Positions 1 through 7,682 of a stretch of 13,797 nucleotides of DNA are shown here, piece after piece. The position numbers were made by a program, and so were the translations under genes. The stretch is from an uncultured Desulfobacterium sp. (GTDB taxonomy: Bacteria > Desulfobacterota > Desulfobacteria > Desulfobacterales > Desulfobacteraceae). The stretch spans positions 1 through 13,797 of the forward strand of contig CAKZLA010000499.1 of the NCBI GenBank assembly GCA_937124525.1. The letters run 5' to 3'. Below the pieces are notes generated by a model. The model was not told where the DNA came from. It ran no database searches and saw only the letters and a program-made list of their open reading frames with translations. Position 1 is the first letter of the stretch. Every line of letters starts with the position of its first letter.

Positions 1-863
1 GTTTTGTACAGAACCGGACTGAGCCGCTTGGTGGCTGTATCTGAAGTATCATAGGCAATTTTTCCGCTGCCGTAGACGGAGCCTGCCACCCAAACCGGTT
101 TGGTTGTGTGTCTGCGTGCCATTTCTTTGCTGCACAAAACGATGGCAGCGGCGCCATCTCCAATGGGAGAGCACATCATTCTCGTCAAGGGATAAACAAC
201 ATCCCCCGAGTTCATTACTTCTTCCAGGGTTACCTCTTTCCGGTACTGAGCATGGGGATTCTGGGCCCCGTTTTTGTGGGATTTGACCGAGAGTTGGGCG
301 AAATGCGTTTGGGTCAAACCGAAATCCCGCATATAGTTTTTTGTCAAAAATGAATATAAATCCATGAACACACTTCGTTTTTCACCAGAGCCCTCCTGAA
401 ATATTTTATCTCCGAATTTCGATTGGGCCTCCGCCACCTTGAAGTATTCCAGGTAATTTTCAAGATCGACCCCTGTTCCCAGAGCATTAAAGGATTTTCG
501 TTTGTCAGTATCATAGAGTTTTTCGAAACCGACGATAAGCACACAATCATGTATACCGGTTGCAACCGCCGTCCATCCCAAGTTAAACGCGGCAGAAGAG
601 CTGGCGCAAGCGCTTTCAATGTTATAAATCGGGATCGTATCGATGCCCATTGCGCTCAGGGTGACCTGGCCCCGAATCATCTCCTGCCCGGTCATGATGC
701 CAGCGGCGGCGTTCCCCATATAAGCCGCATTGATTTCTTTTTTTTCAATGCCGGCATCTTTCAATGCTTTTTCCACCGATTCACGCACTAAATCTTTAAG
801 ACTTTTATCCAACAATTTTCCAAAGCGGGTCATTCCCACTCCCAATACAGCAACATCTTTCAT
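1..863 (-). CDS. SCP2-type thiolase A, C-terminus beyond the window edge
   Basis: An open frame of 287 codons runs from ATG 863 to the left edge without a stop; about 100 C-terminal residues are missing. The product starts MKDVAVLGVGMTRFG, the usual N-terminus of SCP2-type (sterol-carrier-protein-like) thiolases. C86, in ESACASSS, is the expected nucleophile that takes up the acyl group. The middle part has SHKNGAQNPHAQ and the GDGAAAIVL motif of the family. The HDCF and GHPxGATG motifs would lie outside the window. The family cleaves 3-ketoacyl-CoA with CoA, and many members need a separate DUF35 zinc/OB-fold subunit, which may be encoded further left. GAGG at about 8 bases before the ATG supports the start. 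The gene is divergent from the dehydrogenase operon and has a sigma-54-like promoter upstream. The substrate cannot be told from sequence. Confidence 0.9.
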   Translation of the reverse strand, partial: MKDVAVLGVGMTRFGKLLDKSLKDLVRESVEKALKDAGIEKKEINAAYMGNAAAGIMTGQEMIRGQVTLSAMGIDTIPIYNIESACASSSAAFNLGWTAVATGIHDCVLIVGFEKLYDTDKRKSFNALGTGVDLENYLEYFKVAEAQSKFGDKIFQEGSGEKRSVFMDLYSFLTKNYMRDFGLTQTHFAQLSVKSHKNGAQNPHAQYRKEVTLEEVMNSGDVVYPLTRMMCSPIGDGAAAIVLCSKEMARRHTTKPVWVAGSVYGSGKIAYDTSDTATKRLSPVLYK

Positions 864-938
864 TAAATTTTACCTCGCTTTTTAATTTTTTATCTGACCA
901 TGGATTGCGTGGACAGGGCGTTATCGTTGTCTAAGTAA

Positions 939-954
939 AGCAACAATGATGCCA
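939..954 (-). promoter_or_regulatory. sigma-54 (RpoN) -24/-12 promoter of thiolase A
   Basis: Read on the minus strand the sequence is TGGCATCATTGTTGCT. The RpoN consensus is TGGCACG-N4-TTGCW. The invariant GG and GC pairs are present at the correct spacing, and only bases 6 and 7 of the -24 block deviate. Transcription would start near 928, leaving a leader of about 65 bases before ATG 863. A bacterial enhancer-binding protein would be needed for activation; none is encoded in the window. Confidence 0.6.
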
Positions 955-1957
955 ATATCTTATAACATCCCCATAACTTTCGTTTTCCGCGAATCATCTG
1001 TTTTTAAGTTTTTCTTTTTGACGAATGGGTAAAAAATTCATAAACACTGTCGTCGTATGGAAAAATTACCCTGATGAGAACATCCCGATGGGAAAGGTAG
1101 GCAGGTGGATTGAATAAACAGACAATTTTCACAAAAAGGCGGACAAAGTTATTGAGATTTAAAATATTGTCAAATATGACTAATTCGCCAAATATGATAA
1201 GTATCCCGCTTCTCTTTAACCAAGGAAAGAAATCATCTGTCTTCCCATCCCCTTTTTATTTTGTGGGATCTATCTGTTTTTATCTCCAGGCGGTCACACC
1301 TGGTATGTCTTTTGAAGATCGTTAACAAGCAGGTCCACGATATATGAAGGGATTGATACTTGTGCTTCGTTGATTCGCTAAATAGTGAAAGTGCATTAAA
1401 AAACAAATAAAAATAGGCTGTTAAAAAAAATCGGTAAGTTATCAATAACTCGGGGTAGGAAAGCCTGATCACCCTTTAAACGCCGGGTGCTATTCAAAAG
1501 GATTTCTTGAATTCCCGGACTTATTGAGAATTTACAGAAATCGTGTCGAAGAAGACATCAATCTTTATCCCCCTCCGGGCTCTTCTTTCCGATTTATGCC
1601 TAACCCGGACAGGCCAGAACCAAAAAGGATTTCTTATTCTCTTGCCCAAATAACACGAGAACAAGAGATAAGAATCTAAGTCGTCATATTTGATAACCTC
1701 TATCGTTGCGTGAATGCCCCAGAAAAAAACACGAGGCATTTTATAACATTATGATATATTAGTTTATACATAACGTCTACGGGTTTCAGCATCGTTCATA
1801 TTTCTTAAGAAAAAATGCTTGCCGTCTCAACCAGAGAGCGTTATCCGCCAGATATGATAAATCTTTTTCCTTTTGAATTCAAGAAAAGTAGTTTCTTAAT
1901 GAATCATACATAATAATAACAATTAGTTGCACCTTGATTTTAACGAATTGTCTTCTT

Positions 1958-1973
1958 TGGCATATTTCTTGAA
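1958..1973 (+). promoter_or_regulatory. probable sigma-54-like promoter of the dehydrogenase operon
   Basis: TGGCATATTTCTTGAA has the -24 GG and the TTG of the -12 block at RpoN spacing, but the -12 C is A, which weakens it. It shares the form TTGGCATnnTTnTTG with the better site at 939-954 upstream of the divergent thiolase. Transcription would start near 1984, about 45 bases before ATG 2029. An ordinary sigma-70 promoter (TTGAAT near 1969, ATTAAA near 1992) is a weaker alternative. Confidence 0.4.
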
Positions 1974-2028
1974 TTAAACATAGTAAATTTGATTAAAAAC
2001 CGAAAGTTCAAAGAAAGGATATAATAGT

Positions 2029-3174
2029 ATGTTACCTTTTACGGACAAACACCACCTATTCAGAGCTCGGCTTCGCACTTTTTTCAAAGAAAAAATTATC
2101 CCTCATATAAGGTTATGGGAATCTGACCATATGGTGCCTAAACAGATATGGAAAAAAATGGGGGTGGAAGGATTCCTTTGCACTAATGTTGGAAAAGAAT
2201 ATGGCGGAAAAGGAGGAGACTTTCTCTACTCAATGATCGTTGCTGAAGAAACAGCAAGAGCCAATATTTCGGGTATGGCTGTTTATCTTCACAACGACAT
2301 TGTTGTCCCCTATATCGACTCTTTTGGAAATGACCGGCAGAAAAAAAAGTATTTACCCGGATGTGTCTCCGGTGATCGAATTACAGCGATTGCTATGACG
2401 GAACCGGATGCCGGCAGTGACCTTGCTGCCATGGCTACAACTGCCATTGATGACGGAGAGGATGTCATTATTAACGGCTCAAAAACATTTATATCAAACG
2501 GCATCAATTGTGATCTGATTGTTTTAGCTGCCAAAAATCCGGAGATTGACAACAACCATGAGGCCATTTCTTTATACCTGGTGGAAGATGGCACCCCCGG
2601 CTTTCAAAAGGGAAGCCAACTTAGTAAAATGGGGATGCATAGCCAGGATACTGCCGAGCTTTTTTTCTCCAACTGTAGAATTTCAAAGAAAAATCAGTTG
2701 GGAAAAAAGGGGCAAGGTTTTCTGATGTTAATGAAAAAATTGCAGCAGGAGCGGCTCATTATTGCTATTTTATCAATCGCTGCAGCAGAATATGTCTTTG
2801 ACTGGATGCTTCGTTTTTATCAATCCCCGAATGCTACCGGCACAACACCGGTTTTATCCCAGGCCGTGCAGTTCAAAATCGCGGAGATGGCAGCAGACAT
2901 TCGCGTGGGGAAAGCATTTGTTAATACGCTTGTCAGGGATCATATGGAGAAGAAAAACCGCGTAACCGATACGTCCATTGCCAAATTCTGGACAACAGAC
3001 ATGTGTAAAAGAATCACCGGTCAAGTCTTAGAAATTTTAGGTGACAATGGAATTGATGAGGCCCACCCGATTGTAAGGACATGGCGGGATATTCAGGTGT
3101 GGTCGATTTTTGCCGGCACAAACGAAATAATGAAGACAATTGTTTATAGAGACATATTAAGGAACCAGTCTTAA
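2029..3174 (+). CDS. acyl-CoA dehydrogenase, LCAD/IVD-like catalytic type
   Basis: This 381-residue flavoprotein has the normal length of the acyl-CoA dehydrogenase family, which oxidises acyl-CoA to 2-enoyl-CoA and passes electrons to electron-transfer flavoprotein. AMTEPDAGSDLA (122-133) is the first family signature, and the FAGTNEIMK stretch near 361-369 is the C-terminal one. In the MCAD type the catalytic base lies just before the Gly-Thr of the last motif; here that residue is A362. Instead E241, in QQERL of helix G, matches the base of long-chain and isovaleryl-CoA dehydrogenases, and the region 236-262 resembles mitochondrial LCAD. A long or branched acyl-CoA substrate is therefore more likely than a short straight one. 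AAAGGA lies 9 bases before the ATG. It is the first gene of a four-gene operon, and 137 bases separate it from the hydratase. The exact substrate is unknown. Confidence 0.92.
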   Translation: MLPFTDKHHLFRARLRTFFKEKIIPHIRLWESDHMVPKQIWKKMGVEGFLCTNVGKEYGGKGGDFLYSMIVAEETARANISGMAVYLHNDIVVPYIDSFGNDRQKKKYLPGCVSGDRITAIAMTEPDAGSDLAAMATTAIDDGEDVIINGSKTFISNGINCDLIVLAAKNPEIDNNHEAISLYLVEDGTPGFQKGSQLSKMGMHSQDTAELFFSNCRISKKNQLGKKGQGFLMLMKKLQQERLIIAILSIAAAEYVFDWMLRFYQSPNATGTTPVLSQAVQFKIAEMAADIRVGKAFVNTLVRDHMEKKNRVTDTSIAKFWTTDMCKRITGQVLEILGDNGIDEAHPIVRTWRDIQVWSIFAGTNEIMKTIVYRDILRNQS

Positions 3175-3311
3175 ATAACTTACCTTTTTCAGAACGCGTT
3201 ACCGTTGAAGGGTAGTGTTCACCCATTTTAAAATGGGTATGTTATTTCGGACTCATTCCTAAATTAACGTCCACAATTTTGGGATGAACAATAAACTATG
3301 AAAGGTGCATT
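3175..3311 (+). other. intercistronic gap with an 18-bp perfect palindrome
   Basis: The 137-base gap is long for an operon. It holds ACCCATTTTAAAATGGGT at 3221-3238, a perfect 18-base palindrome. As RNA it could form at most a 7-bp stem with a TTAA loop, and no T-run follows, so it is not a standard terminator. Its symmetry fits a dimeric repressor site about 75 bases upstream of the hydratase ATG, perhaps controlling an internal promoter. This is inference. Confidence 0.45.
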
Positions 3312-4094
3312 ATGGATTTAAAGACAATTATTTATGAAAAAAATCGCCGCATTGCCACCATACAATTAAACAGGCCCAAACAGATGAATGCTTTAAATAC
3401 ATTACTGCTAAAAGAAATGTATGATCTGATGGCGGTGATAGAAGAGGATGATACCATTGGGGCCGTTGTCATATCCGGTAACGAAAAAATTTTTGCTGCA
3501 GGTGCAGATATAAAAGAATTGATGGCGCTGAATTCACCCAAAGAAGTGAATCGTTACATCACCGGTGCCCATGCCGCATTCAATAGAATTGAAGATATAG
3601 GCAAGCCGGTTATCGCGGCAGTGAATGGATTTGCATTCGGGGGAGGGTGTGAGCTGGCATTAGCCTGTGATCTGCGCATCGCTTCTGAAACAAGCAGTTT
3701 TAGTTTCCCGGAAATTAATCTTGGATTGCTTCCAGGCGGCGGAGGTACCCAACGGCTGCCCCGATTGATTGGGGTGGGAAGGGCAAAGGAACTTATATAT
3801 TCCGGCGACATTATCACCGCTCGGGATGCCCACCGGGTCGGATTGGTCAACAAGGTTGTTTCGCCTGGGGCCCTGATGGATGAAACCATGAAGATAGCTC
3901 AAAAGTTATCCAAAAAACCGGGGTATACACTATCGGTGATAAAGGGCCTTATCAACGAGGGTATGAATATGGATTTGAGGGCCGGCCTATCCCATGAGAC
4001 GCGTTGTTTTGAAAACCTTTTTGCGACAGAAGATAAAAAAGAAGGGGTACAGGCTTTTGTCGAAAAAAGAAAACCAAATTTTATTCATTATTAA
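3312..4094 (+). CDS. enoyl-CoA hydratase (crotonase family)
   Basis: The 260-residue product is of typical crotonase length. It has the FAAGADIKE segment (61-69), which helps form the oxyanion hole, then GGGCELAL with E114, then PEINLGLLPGGGGTQRLPR with E134. E114 and E134 lie 20 residues apart, as do the two catalytic glutamates (144 and 164) of mitochondrial enoyl-CoA hydratase, so true hydratase activity is likely: water is added to 2-enoyl-CoA to give 3-hydroxyacyl-CoA. The N-terminal stretch VVISGNEKIFAAGADIKE and the C-terminal EGVQAFVEKRKPNF are also standard. AAAGG precedes the ATG by about 6 bases. In the operon it takes the product of the upstream dehydrogenase; the next gene starts 34 bases later. 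Crotonase paralogues with other reactions cannot be ruled out, but both acid residues argue for a hydratase. Confidence 0.92.
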   Translation: MDLKTIIYEKNRRIATIQLNRPKQMNALNTLLLKEMYDLMAVIEEDDTIGAVVISGNEKIFAAGADIKELMALNSPKEVNRYITGAHAAFNRIEDIGKPVIAAVNGFAFGGGCELALACDLRIASETSSFSFPEINLGLLPGGGGTQRLPRLIGVGRAKELIYSGDIITARDAHRVGLVNKVVSPGALMDETMKIAQKLSKKPGYTLSVIKGLINEGMNMDLRAGLSHETRCFENLFATEDKKEGVQAFVEKRKPNFIHY

Positions 4095-4128
4095 ACGGGT
4101 TCAATCCCGAACAAAAAGGGTATGAAAA

Positions 4129-5586
4129 ATGATAGGAATTACTGCTTGTGGGGCTTATATTCCCCGCTACCGAATGAATCGAAAAACAATATATGAGGCA
4201 GTCGGTTGGTTTAATCAATCGACAGCCAGTTTGGCAAAGGGTGAGAGAGCCGTTGCCAATTATGATGAAGATAGCATCACCATGGCTGTTTCAGCGGCAA
4301 AAGATTGCCTTGCCGGAGTAGATACGGCAGATATCGGTGGGCTTTTTTTCAGTTCCACAACAGCCCCCTATGCTGAGCGGTTAAATGCAGCCATATGTGC
4401 CGCTGCCCTCGGGTTACCACCCCATACCCGTACTGCGGATTATTCGGCATCCTTAAGGTCCGGCACCACTGCACTTGTCTCTGCTTTTGATGCAGTTCAT
4501 GCGGGCTTGTCACAATTTTTGGTCTGCGCTGCCGACTGCCGTCAGGGAAAACCGGGCGGTAATCTGGAGCACATCTGTGGGGATGGGGCGGCATCGGTTC
4601 TGGTTGGCCGTGAAAATGTCATTGCCGAAATAAAAGGGGTTTATCACCTGTCAAAGGATTTTCCTGATTACAGCAGATTACATGATGGGCAATTTGTACA
4701 AAATTGGGAAGAAAGATGGATAAGGGATGAAGGGATGGGAAAAATCATTCCCGATGCAATCAATGGGTTTGTGGAAACCTCCCAAATACCTCTTGCCGAG
4801 TATGATACCATTATTATCACATGTTCCCTTCCGGCTGCTGTTAAAGGGATATGCAAAAAATTGGGAATCCGACCGGACAGGCTGCAAGATCCACTGACTA
4901 CTAACATAGGAAATACCGGTTCTGCACATTCTCTTATGATGCTGACGGCTGCCCTGGAAACCGCCAAACCGGGAGACAAAATTTTGGTGGTCAGTTATGG
5001 CAGCGGCTGCGATGTCATTGCCTTTGAAGTGACGGAGCAAATTGAAAAAAAGCGGTTTAACATGGGGGTGGCAGGGCATTTGTCCCATAAAAAAGCACTT
5101 CAAAACTACAGTAAATATTTGGTTTATCGAGATCTGGTACCCCTCGATATCGGTATCAGAGGAGAAGAAATGCCACCAGTAAGGCACTCTGTGATGTACC
5201 GTCAGGGAGATACGTTAAGTGCGTTGATCGGATCAAAATGCCAGGCCTGCGGAACCCCCCAGTATCCCAAACAGCGGGTATGTGTGAATCCGGAATGCGG
5301 TATTGTCGATCAAATGGAAGATTATCCATTTTCGGACAAAATCGGTAAAATAAACTCATTTACAGGTGATAATCTGGCCTTCAGCATGGATACGCCTGCG
5401 ATCTATGGACTGATCGATTTTGATGGCGGTGGTCGTCTTTATTTGGATATTACCGATGGCGATCTGAATACTTTAGAGATGGGGGCATTGGTAAAAATGT
5501 CGTATCGCAGACGCTATGAAAATAAACAGCGGGGAGTGTATGCCTATTTCTGGAAGGCATGTCCGCTACCAAATACCACAGAATAG
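4129..5586 (+). CDS. HMG-CoA-synthase-like protein fused to DUF35, probably without synthase activity
   Basis: Residues 1-300 follow the archaeal HMG-CoA synthase fold: DEDSITMAV near 46-54, the APYAERLN region, a TADxxxxxRSGTTAL region, and GNTGSAHSL (261-269) followed by SYGSGCDVIAFEV. Aligned without gaps to the archaeal motifs, the Cys nucleophile is L109, the catalytic Glu is T77 and the catalytic His is S233, so condensation chemistry is unlikely. Residues 365-475 are a DUF35 domain: a rubredoxin-like zinc site (C371, C374, C385, C390; spacing 2-10-4) and an OB fold, the part that binds CoA in thiolase complexes. Archaeal synthase and DUF35 are separate chains in a complex with thiolase; here they are fused and thiolase B follows after 11 bases. 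I infer a scaffold or CoA-handing subunit of thiolase B. AAAGGG lies 8 bases before ATG 4129. The substrate is unknown. Confidence 0.85.
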   Translation: MIGITACGAYIPRYRMNRKTIYEAVGWFNQSTASLAKGERAVANYDEDSITMAVSAAKDCLAGVDTADIGGLFFSSTTAPYAERLNAAICAAALGLPPHTRTADYSASLRSGTTALVSAFDAVHAGLSQFLVCAADCRQGKPGGNLEHICGDGAASVLVGRENVIAEIKGVYHLSKDFPDYSRLHDGQFVQNWEERWIRDEGMGKIIPDAINGFVETSQIPLAEYDTIIITCSLPAAVKGICKKLGIRPDRLQDPLTTNIGNTGSAHSLMMLTAALETAKPGDKILVVSYGSGCDVIAFEVTEQIEKKRFNMGVAGHLSHKKALQNYSKYLVYRDLVPLDIGIRGEEMPPVRHSVMYRQGDTLSALIGSKCQACGTPQYPKQRVCVNPECGIVDQMEDYPFSDKIGKINSFTGDNLAFSMDTPAIYGLIDFDGGGRLYLDITDGDLNTLEMGALVKMSYRRRYENKQRGVYAYFWKACPLPNTTE

Positions 5587-5597
5587 AGGAAAAACCA

Positions 5598-6803
5598 ATG
5601 ACAAAGGGCATAAAAAATAAGGTTGCAATTATTGGAATGGGATTAACCGAGTTTGGGGAACGCTGGGATTCCAGCGCGGAGGACTTGATAATCGAAGCAT
5701 TTCAAGAAACGCTCAGGGATGCTGGCATTGAAAAAAAAGATATAGGGGCAGCCTGGTTTGGGAATTGTTTTGAAAATATAAGCGTAGGAAGAAGCGGCAT
5801 TTCCCCTGCAAGGGCACTTAAGCTGCCGAATATCCCTGTCACTCGGGTGGAAAACTACTGCGCAACCGGAACGGAAGCCATTCGCGGGGCCTGCTATGCC
5901 GTTGCAGCCGGAGCCTGTGACATTGCTTTGGCAATCGGCTGTGAAAAATTAAAGGATACCGGTTTTGGCGGCCTGCCGGATTTGGGGACGGGAGAAGAAA
6001 ATAAGTTTTACTACCCAAATGTAACCGCTCCCGGCATGTTCGGACAAATGGCAACTGCCTATTTCAAGAAGTATGGGTTGAGCAGGGAAGAGGGGAAAAG
6101 AATGCTATCTCGGGTTTCCTGGAAAAGCCATCAAAATGGACAGCATAATCCCAAAGCACATCTAAGATTTGCACCGGATCTTGAGACGATTGTCAATGCA
6201 CCGATTGTAGCAGATCCGTTGAATCTTTATGATTGTTGCGGTGTTAGTGATGGTGCGGCAGCAATGATTGTAGTACCGGCAGATATGGCAAAAAACTTTC
6301 GATCCGATCCCATCTATATTAAAGCGATTCAAATCTCCATAACGCCGGGTACGGGCCTCATGCATCAAAGCTGGGCCGGGACCCATCTGGAAGCCACAAA
6401 AATTGCAGGACTCAAAGCTTATGAGGAAGCCGGGATAAAGAATCCGAGAGAAGAGATCAGTTTGTTGGAACTACACGATTGCTTTTCCATAAATGAATTG
6501 ATCACCTATGAAAGTCTTCAAATTTCCCCTATGGGCAGAGCCAGGGAAGACATCGAAGATGGATTTTACGATTTAGACGGCAAAATACCGTGTCAGTCAG
6601 ATGGCGGGTTAAAGTGCTTTGGGCATCCTATCGGAGCCACAGGTATTCGAATGGTTTATGAGATATATAAACAGCTGCAGGAGAAGTCAGTTCCTGAAAA
6701 ACGGCAGCTAAAAAAAAATCTCAGGCTGGGGCTCACGCATAACCTGGGTGGTGTTTCCGGTAGTGAAGGGGCCAGTGTGGCCATTTTCGGAAACGAGTTA
6801 TAA
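5598..6803 (+). CDS. SCP2-type thiolase B
   Basis: The 401-residue product has full thiolase length. C88 in ENYCATG is the nucleophile. ELHDCFSINE (H293, C295), GHPIGATG (H343) and HNLGG near 381 complete the set expected of SCP2-type thiolases, so a working thiolase that splits 3-ketoacyl-CoA with CoA is likely. Aldolases of this fold, such as Ltp2, lack this cysteine, which argues against that role. I place the start at ATG 5598 because AGAGGA lies about 8 bases before it; the in-frame ATG at 5559 would overlap the previous gene by 28 bases and add 13 residues that are not thiolase-like. It is the last gene of the operon, directly after the fused HMG-CoA-synthase-like/DUF35 protein, which is probably its partner. 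A terminator follows 37 bases after the stop. Confidence 0.9.
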   Translation: MTKGIKNKVAIIGMGLTEFGERWDSSAEDLIIEAFQETLRDAGIEKKDIGAAWFGNCFENISVGRSGISPARALKLPNIPVTRVENYCATGTEAIRGACYAVAAGACDIALAIGCEKLKDTGFGGLPDLGTGEENKFYYPNVTAPGMFGQMATAYFKKYGLSREEGKRMLSRVSWKSHQNGQHNPKAHLRFAPDLETIVNAPIVADPLNLYDCCGVSDGAAAMIVVPADMAKNFRSDPIYIKAIQISITPGTGLMHQSWAGTHLEATKIAGLKAYEEAGIKNPREEISLLELHDCFSINELITYESLQISPMGRAREDIEDGFYDLDGKIPCQSDGGLKCFGHPIGATGIRMVYEIYKQLQEKSVPEKRQLKKNLRLGLTHNLGGVSGSEGASVAIFGNEL

Positions 6804-6840
6804 ACCACTTTATCCTCAATTCTGGCCAAAGGGATTCAAT

Positions 6841-6892
6841 CGCAGCTATGAAAACCGCATAAATTTGTTGGATTAGCTGCGCTATTTTTTTT
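6841..6892 (+). terminator. rho-independent-like terminator of the dehydrogenase operon
   Basis: CGCAGCTA (6841-6848) pairs perfectly with TAGCTGCG (6874-6881). A tract of nine T follows at 6884-6892. The 25-base loop is longer than usual, which lowers confidence. It begins 37 bases after the thiolase B stop and points in the same direction. The tract works only for rightward transcription. Confidence 0.55.
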
Positions 6893-7141
6893 CATCGCTT
6901 AGTGATGCGATAAGATCTTCAATTTGGCCGGTTTCGAACTCAACTCAAGAGTCTTTTCCCTGGAGAATTCCTTTCTTCCACTGGGTAGGGCTGAGGCACC
7001 AAGGATACGTAGGATAGGCTATTTTCATTTGCCTTCCATCGACAAACGAAATGGCTTTCACCTCTGCATTCTCTATGCCCCGTGCCTTGCCCTGTGCCAT
7101 GAACGGGTGTCAGTCCCTATGATTTAGATTATTCAAATCTT
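6893..7141. other. intergenic stretch without a recognised gene
   Basis: Between the terminator and the first MITE-like element I find nothing that I can name. A small leftward frame at 6945-7100 (51 codons, ATG start) gives a rather protein-like product ending AYPTYPWCLSPTQWKKG, but it has no ribosome site and matches no family I know. A rightward frame at 6924-7127 covers the same bases and has no better claim. The stretch may be a remnant of an older gene or mobile element between the two converging operons. Confidence 0.4.
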
Positions 7142-7245
7142 GGCTATCTGCCTAAAGTGGGACAATTTTCATCCTTGCTGACCATGCATATCAAGACTAT
7201 TCAAGTCATTGATTTTATAGTTTGTCCCGGCTTAGGTGGGTAGCC
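7142..7245 (+). mobile_element. MITE-like element, copy 1 (104 bp)
   Basis: Left arm 7142-7165 (starts GGCTATCTGCC, ends GGGACAA) and right arm 7222-7245 (starts TTGTCCC, ends GGGTAGCC) form a 24-bp imperfect terminal inverted repeat. Bases TCAAATCTT (7133-7141) on the left and TAAATCTT (7246-7253) on the right look like a 9-bp target duplication that has lost one base. The interior has no coding capacity. When copy 2 (8884-8986) is reverse-complemented, its interior matches this one across its length, including CCTTG, ATATCAAG and ATTTTA blocks. The element lies directly against the stop codon of the DUF35 gene. The moving transposase is not in the window. Confidence 0.75.
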
Positions 7246-7252
7246 TAAATCT

Positions 7253-7663
7253 TTAAGGGATAAAGCTGAACAGTGGGCGGGCCGCCTCACCGCCCGAGTA
7301 CATATCGCCGGGAAAGACCTTGTGACCCAGCTTTACTTCTTTACCAATCAGATCCATGCCCGCAGTAGTTGGATCGATATCGATAAGATTGCCGAGAATC
7401 CATGGACCTTCCTCCAGAGCCACCATGACAATGGTGTACGGTGCTTCTACTTCACGGCCGAGCGGAGCGACATGTGTCGTGGTAAAGGTGACTATTTTTC
7501 CTTTACCTGTCAGCTCCATCACCTCAACATCACCACTAGTACAGTCACCGCAGACTAACTGCGGCGGACAGGTGACGGTGCTACACTCTTTGCATTGTAA
7601 TCCCAATAGTCTGTTTTCTTTGAGTGCTTTGCTATAAGTTTGAAAATCAAGTTTATATTCCAC
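7253..7663 (-). CDS. stand-alone DUF35 zinc-ribbon/OB-fold protein, thiolase partner
   Basis: The 136-residue product has a rubredoxin-like zinc ribbon with C24, C27, C38 and C41 (CKEC and CGDC, spacing 2-10-2), followed by an OB fold (about 50-130) with GKGKIVTFTTTHVAP and YTIVMVALEEGP, as in DUF35 proteins such as BbsA, which is the partner of thiolase BbsB in anaerobic toluene degradation. Such subunits bind the CoA part of the substrate for the thiolase. It starts with GTG (7661-7663); GGAG lies 7 bases upstream. The thiolase C gene ends 19 bases before it, so the two are surely co-transcribed and probably form one enzyme. BbsA itself is not claimed, since other genes of that pathway are absent. 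The stop codon abuts MITE copy 1. Confidence 0.88.
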   Translation of the reverse strand: MEYKLDFQTYSKALKENRLLGLQCKECSTVTCPPQLVCGDCTSGDVEVMELTGKGKIVTFTTTHVAPLGREVEAPYTIVMVALEEGPWILGNLIDIDPTTAGMDLIGKEVKLGHKVFPGDMYSGGEAARPLFSFIP

Positions 7664-7682
7664 TTCACGTCTCCTGTTATGA

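Larger units (their letters stand above)
864..2028. other. long AT-rich divergent intergenic region
   Basis: This 1165-base gap separates thiolase A from the dehydrogenase operon. No convincing gene was found: the open frames at 1110-1325(+), 1233-1472(-) and 1521-1739(-) have low-complexity or unlikely products and no good ribosome sites. It does hold a sigma-54-like promoter at each end (939-954 minus, 1958-1973 plus), a palindrome TTGAATTCAA near 1873-1882 about 80 bases upstream of the plus-strand promoter, and a 13-base direct repeat AAAAGGATTTCTT at 1496-1508 and 1623-1635. Its length would leave room for upstream activator sites for both promoters. Confidence 0.6.

Noticed and set aside
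4678..5187. A 169-codon leftward open frame
   Set aside because: It is a shadow of the HMG-CoA-synthase-like gene and shows no family features.
5559..5597. Upstream ATG 5559 as start of thiolase B
   Set aside because: It overlaps the previous gene by 28 bases and adds residues unlike any thiolase start; ATG 5598 has AGAGGA at proper distance.
7142..7245. The inverted repeat after the DUF35 gene as a plain terminator
   Set aside because: A second copy with matching interior and a perfect target duplication shows that it is a transposed element, although it may still act as a hairpin in RNA.
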